Positions 60,026 to 64,000 of a stretch of 64,000 nt of DNA are shown piece by piece. Under the pieces are notes generated by a model. The model ran no database searches. It worked only from the letters and a program-made list of their open reading frames with translations, and had not been told where the DNA came from. The DNA is from Paracyclopina nana. Its lineage: Eukaryota > Arthropoda > Copepoda > Cyclopoida > Cyclopettidae. The translations under genes were made by a program, and so were the position numbers. Positions within the stretch are counted from its first letter, which is position 1; each line of letters starts with the position of its first letter. The stretch is taken from assembly GCA_019096065.1 (NCBI GenBank), contig JAGUCH010000001.1, positions 8,990,001-9,054,000 of the forward strand. The letters run 5' to 3'.

Positions 60026-63000
60026 TCATGTCCGATTTTTTTAGAGCGGTTCAGAAAGCAACTGAGCTTGCTGACAAATGACCCTCATCATTTCGGCCAA
60101 CTACAACAACATTGAGGCTCTCAAAATATTGACATACTGAGACTGGCCCCTCTCCATCACTAGTGCAAATTGAGTGCACCAGATTCCTCAGGAATGGAGC
60201 CATCTGAAATTGTTTGCTGTGTTGTAAATCTAGCAATAATGCTACTTAATGAACGAGGATAATTTTTATAGGTCATTTTTTACAGTTAATGAGACACAAA
60301 AAACATTAGCAGCGATAATAATGTCCAGGCCAAGATTTTTTCCTGCTGCTGAATTGGCGTTGCTGATAAAATCAAAAATCTTGGTAAGCTGTAATTATTT
60401 GTGTGGGCGCGTTGTTCGGTTACGTGGTAATTTGTAACTTTGGTATATCAATATCCTTGTCATGCTTTTTGTTCAGGCAGCATGCAGTCACGACACTGAA
60501 AAGCCCCGCGAGCATGTCAGAATTATGAGCATGTATGTAGTACTACGTAGTCCCCTGCATCTAATGGTTTCCTGGTATTTTTAAAGCAACCAGGAATTTT
60601 AGCAGCCATTTATCATCTTTGGAAGCATCTTGTTTGAACTTTAGGGGCTGTGGTGGCTGGAGCAGCAGCATTACCTATTCTATGCATGGCGTGAGACGGT
60701 TGCAGGGATCAATGTCTCAATGTGTTCAACCAAGTATGGGATGAGGAACGAACGAACCAACTACTCGATCATGGCCTCTAAGAGGACAAAACTTGAGGCC
60801 TCAAGTTGCTGCTTTCTAGATTGCAGCTTTCTTTTTCAAGGATGATTTACTTTTTCAATGGACTGCTTGCATTTGCTATTCAAGGACAATGTTTCATTGT
60901 TCCCCTCTTCTTCAGTGCTGCTGTTGCGAGATCCATGCTTTTGTCAAAATGAGAAGGAGAAAGCAAAATACTAGTCCCCAAAACATTGGTAAAAGTGGAC
61001 TTGGATTTTATCCCATAGCTACTATGCCCGGAGGTTCATTGTGTCATTAGTTTAACGAGACTAGAGAGACTCATTGAGACGATGCTACATTAATTATAGC
61101 CTAGCCAGCAGTTTGGTCTGCAAGAGATCACACACTAGCTTTTTAGGCTTTTACGACAGACTTTGATCACAATTCCATGAATAAGAATGCTGTATTTATC
61201 ATCTGGTGGAATTGTTGTTTTGAATATTCTGCATTGAGTGGGCAAATAAATGACAAACTGCTGATGTAGTTTGTTACCATGATGACTATTGGTCTTCCCC
61301 AGCTCCATTTGGGGACCCCCTTGCAAAACCAATGCCAACTTGACATGGGGTGCATAATTATATGGAAGATTGATGTACAAAATTGACGTCAGGATTCCAA
61401 GGAATTTCCCCCTGCCTCTGCAAGAAATGTGAATTCTAATAATGTTCTTGACAATTCTTCGCATTCTAAATGCCATGTTAAGCCTTTTGATTACTCTTTG
61501 TTGTAAAGATGCATTGCTTTTTGCCCTCATTTTTGCGTCACACATTCTCAAGGGAGTCCTGGAGTAATTTGGAAGATTTCCCGTGTTTGGACTGACCTGA
61601 CGGCACCATTTATATGCATCTTGGGATCGAGGAGATGAAGTCACGTCACCCCGATAGAGCAGGTTGCAAAAAAAGCTTTGATGTCGTGCCTCAAAGAAAA
61701 TGATGCCAACAGATAGCAAAAACTGCAGATGATGGCCATCATATTTCATTGTAGTTAACCCGCCCACAGATGACTGACTAAAAAGCGCATCAGTCAAATC
61801 TGCCTTGCATTCATTAGGCTAAAAACTTCGCTCTTACCCGTTGGCTGCTGATTATTTTCAGTAAATGCTTTCGCCCAAACTTCGCGCTTAGTGGATTTGA
61901 CCTCTGCCTTGAACAGATTTTCGTGAGATGCCACTAGTCCATCATCATTAAGTGTAGTCTTTCATTTCCTGCTTTCTATAAGGCCACATCATGTTCTTCC
62001 TTCGTTTGCTCGTTTCCACTCATTTTGATGGCACAAAAACTGGATTTTTCAGATATTGGCCTATGATACTTGACGTTCTTTGCTCAGAGCCTGTAATAAT
62101 GTGTAATGACTTGGACTGGCAAGGGTTTTGCTGAGTCATCTGCAGACGTTACACTTTTTGGAAATCTCAATGAAAAATCAGTTTTACGAAGCACTTCTCC
62201 GCCTACTTCGCTACAATTTGTCTCTTTTTAATCAAGTTTGCGGGCACGATTTACCGATTATCCCACACTACGTACCATGCAGCTGTGCTAAGCCCAAATA
62301 AATCCCACTAGAAGTGCTTTACTACTGCCCCATGAAATTCTTATGAAATTGTTAGTGACCATTCTGCATACGACTGTATGAAGAAAACGCCATCTGACGT
62401 TTATTTCATATTCATTCACCCCGTAGCCAAATGGAGAAAGCAAGGGCTAGTTTGGGGGACTAGCGGCGAGCACTTCCCTAGCTTTTTGGCTGGACGACTA
62501 ACCTAGAAAAAGTTTCTGCCATAAATGAGGCACAAGGAATGGCAGCAGAGTTTCTGAAAACAGTACCAATCCTTTGAAGCACTATTTGAGAAATTGGGTC
62601 ATGCACAAAATGTGTCAGCTGATTGCTTATTCAAATGTGTGGCTGCCAACTAAACTAATTACAAGTAGAACAATACATTATACTTCTGTAGTAGCTAGCA
62701 GTCTTCGCCTCCCCACCATACAGCATTGATAAGAAAATCAAGATGTTCTGGCTCGGGTTTGAGGATATTGGGTATCGAATGCCTTACTGCACTGGCTGCC
62801 ATATTTCACATTGACACATTGCTGCTAATTTTAGCGATGGCCTAAGCTCTAATTGCTGCATTCAGGTACCTTTTCTTGCGTCTTTTTCCAAAGAGCCTTT
62901 TTGGCCATTTTGGGAGCTTCCACTACTAAGTGCATTCAACTCAAACAAGCACAAATTGTTTTCTGCTGTAGAATCAATCTCCTTGCCAGTCACGTTTGAG

Positions 63001-64000
63001 CTTCCCATTTATTTACGATCCATGATACCACCTTTTACTCGGCATGGCTGGCCTTACATTGGGATGGTTTCATAAATCTGGAGGAAGCACCTTTTTCCCT
63101 TTTTGCTAATATGCTGGCTCCTCTGTTCTCTCCGTTCTCGTTGGTAATACTTACGAGAGTAGAGCTCTCAGAAAGTTTGCAAGATTCAATTACAGTTTCT
63201 GCAGATTTCTGTGCCCGCATGGCAATAAAGTACTACTGGTTAATGTTTCATGTGGACGACAATTGCTGCTTTGAATGAAAAAAGTTTTTTCGTTCAACTG
63301 AAAGAGGCGCTCATTCTTTCCAACAAGCTTTTTAAAGCAGCGGACGAATTTGCATAGGCAAAAACATTAATTCAAAATGCATGTTCTAGCATATTCAATC
63401 GTGAAGGGCTTTTAATAAGCTATGAGTTAAATCACATTCTAAAATAGAGAATCTTTTCTCATTTCACACAAAAAGCAAAGTCGGCCCAGTTTTGCAGATA
63501 ATTATTTTTGTGCGGCAAAAACATACGCTCGTTTGTTCTAGCTCGGAAGTGAGTTTTAAACAAACCGACAAAAAGCCGGCGTCTCGATTGAGGTCTTAAC
63601 TTATCAGACACTAATTGTTTTCCATAATTGGATCCAAGGCAAGAAAAGCGAAGGCAAGTATTGTCGATTCGAACCAACAACGTCAAAGCAACCGGATAAA
63701 ATACATGATCAAATTAGACATCAAACTAGAAGGAAAACTGTGTCATGGCTTTCATTGTAGTTCGTATAGCTCCAATATGGAAGCAATAGAGGCGTACAAA
63801 TGGTATTTCAAAATTCAACCAGGAAAAGAAAGATGGTTTTCTCTGTCAATGTGCTCCGTATTTTCCAGAGCATAGAACATCCTTGCTGGCTGGCGTGTGC
63901 AGATCGAGTAAATGCAGCCACTTTTTCCCTTCCGTGATTCAGATTGACGGGATTTTTAAAGAAAGTGTCAAAACACGTCAAATCTTTTCAAAAAGCACAC
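60026..64000. other. Non-coding region right of the transposon
   Basis: A long minus-strand frame (61797-61135, 220 codons, no ATG at its beginning) has no recognisable or protein-like signature and is probably chance. A CTCF-like motif lies at 62386. Otherwise I see nothing. Confidence 0.4.
62386..62397 (-). promoter_or_regulatory. CTCF-like motif
   Basis: The minus strand reads TCAGATGGCGTT, the same core as the motif at 38429. Confidence 0.25.

Noticed and set aside
61135-61797. 220-codon minus-strand frame
   Set aside because: No ATG at the beginning, no recognisable family and chance-like composition; too weak to list as a gene.

Overview
The window looks like an arthropod nuclear genome, most likely a crustacean (Daphnia-like would fit, but I cannot prove it). 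Reasons: protein genes are split by very short GT-AG introns (mostly 50-75 nt). The recognisable genes are metazoan: Hippo-pathway kinase LATS/Warts, mitochondrial fission protein FIS1, macoilin and histone deacetylase HDAC8. One promoter has an arthropod-style TATA box plus TCAGT initiator.

Layout. 1-28 kb is gene-rich. A small coding-like exon (5574-5876) precedes LATS (+, 6341-9701; its N-terminus lies outside the exons I can find). FIS1 (-, 10025-10528) converges on LATS. A gene-poor 2.4 kb follows, then a 6-exon gene (+, 12949-20117) for a 2289-residue protein built of about 17 diverged helical W...EW...P modules plus one C-terminal C2H2 zinc finger; I do not recognise it as a named gene. 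Macoilin (-, 21060-25371, 7 exons) and HDAC8 (+, 26050-27495, 6 exons) are head to head over about 0.7 kb.

27.7-41.3 kb is a non-coding desert with microsatellites and CTCF-like motifs. 41299-44851 is a 3.55 kb near-perfect palindrome: two 1.5 kb arms around a spacer of 188-bp tandem repeats, with the arms themselves made of diverged copies of the same repeat. 44.9-50 kb is a patchwork: an unrecognised 137-codon open frame, two MITE-like inverted-repeat elements, a candidate secreted-protein exon, decayed coding remnants and one more short open frame.

51516-60025 is an apparently complete 8.5 kb DNA transposon with 14-bp terminal inverted repeats and a possible 2-bp target duplication. It has two divergent multi-exon genes sharing a 367-bp promoter: a 1019-residue CACTA/EnSpm (Tnp2-type) transposase (-) and a 993-residue unrecognised accessory protein (+). 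All splice phases work and no inactivating change is visible. T-run/A-run motifs built on ACTGTG or AACGTT recur through the element, mostly inside introns of the accessory gene. 60-64 kb is again non-coding.

The best candidates for undescribed biology are the two-gene transposon with its intron-borne motif family, the palindromic satellite-like locus (a possible long hairpin RNA source) and the 2289-residue multi-module protein.
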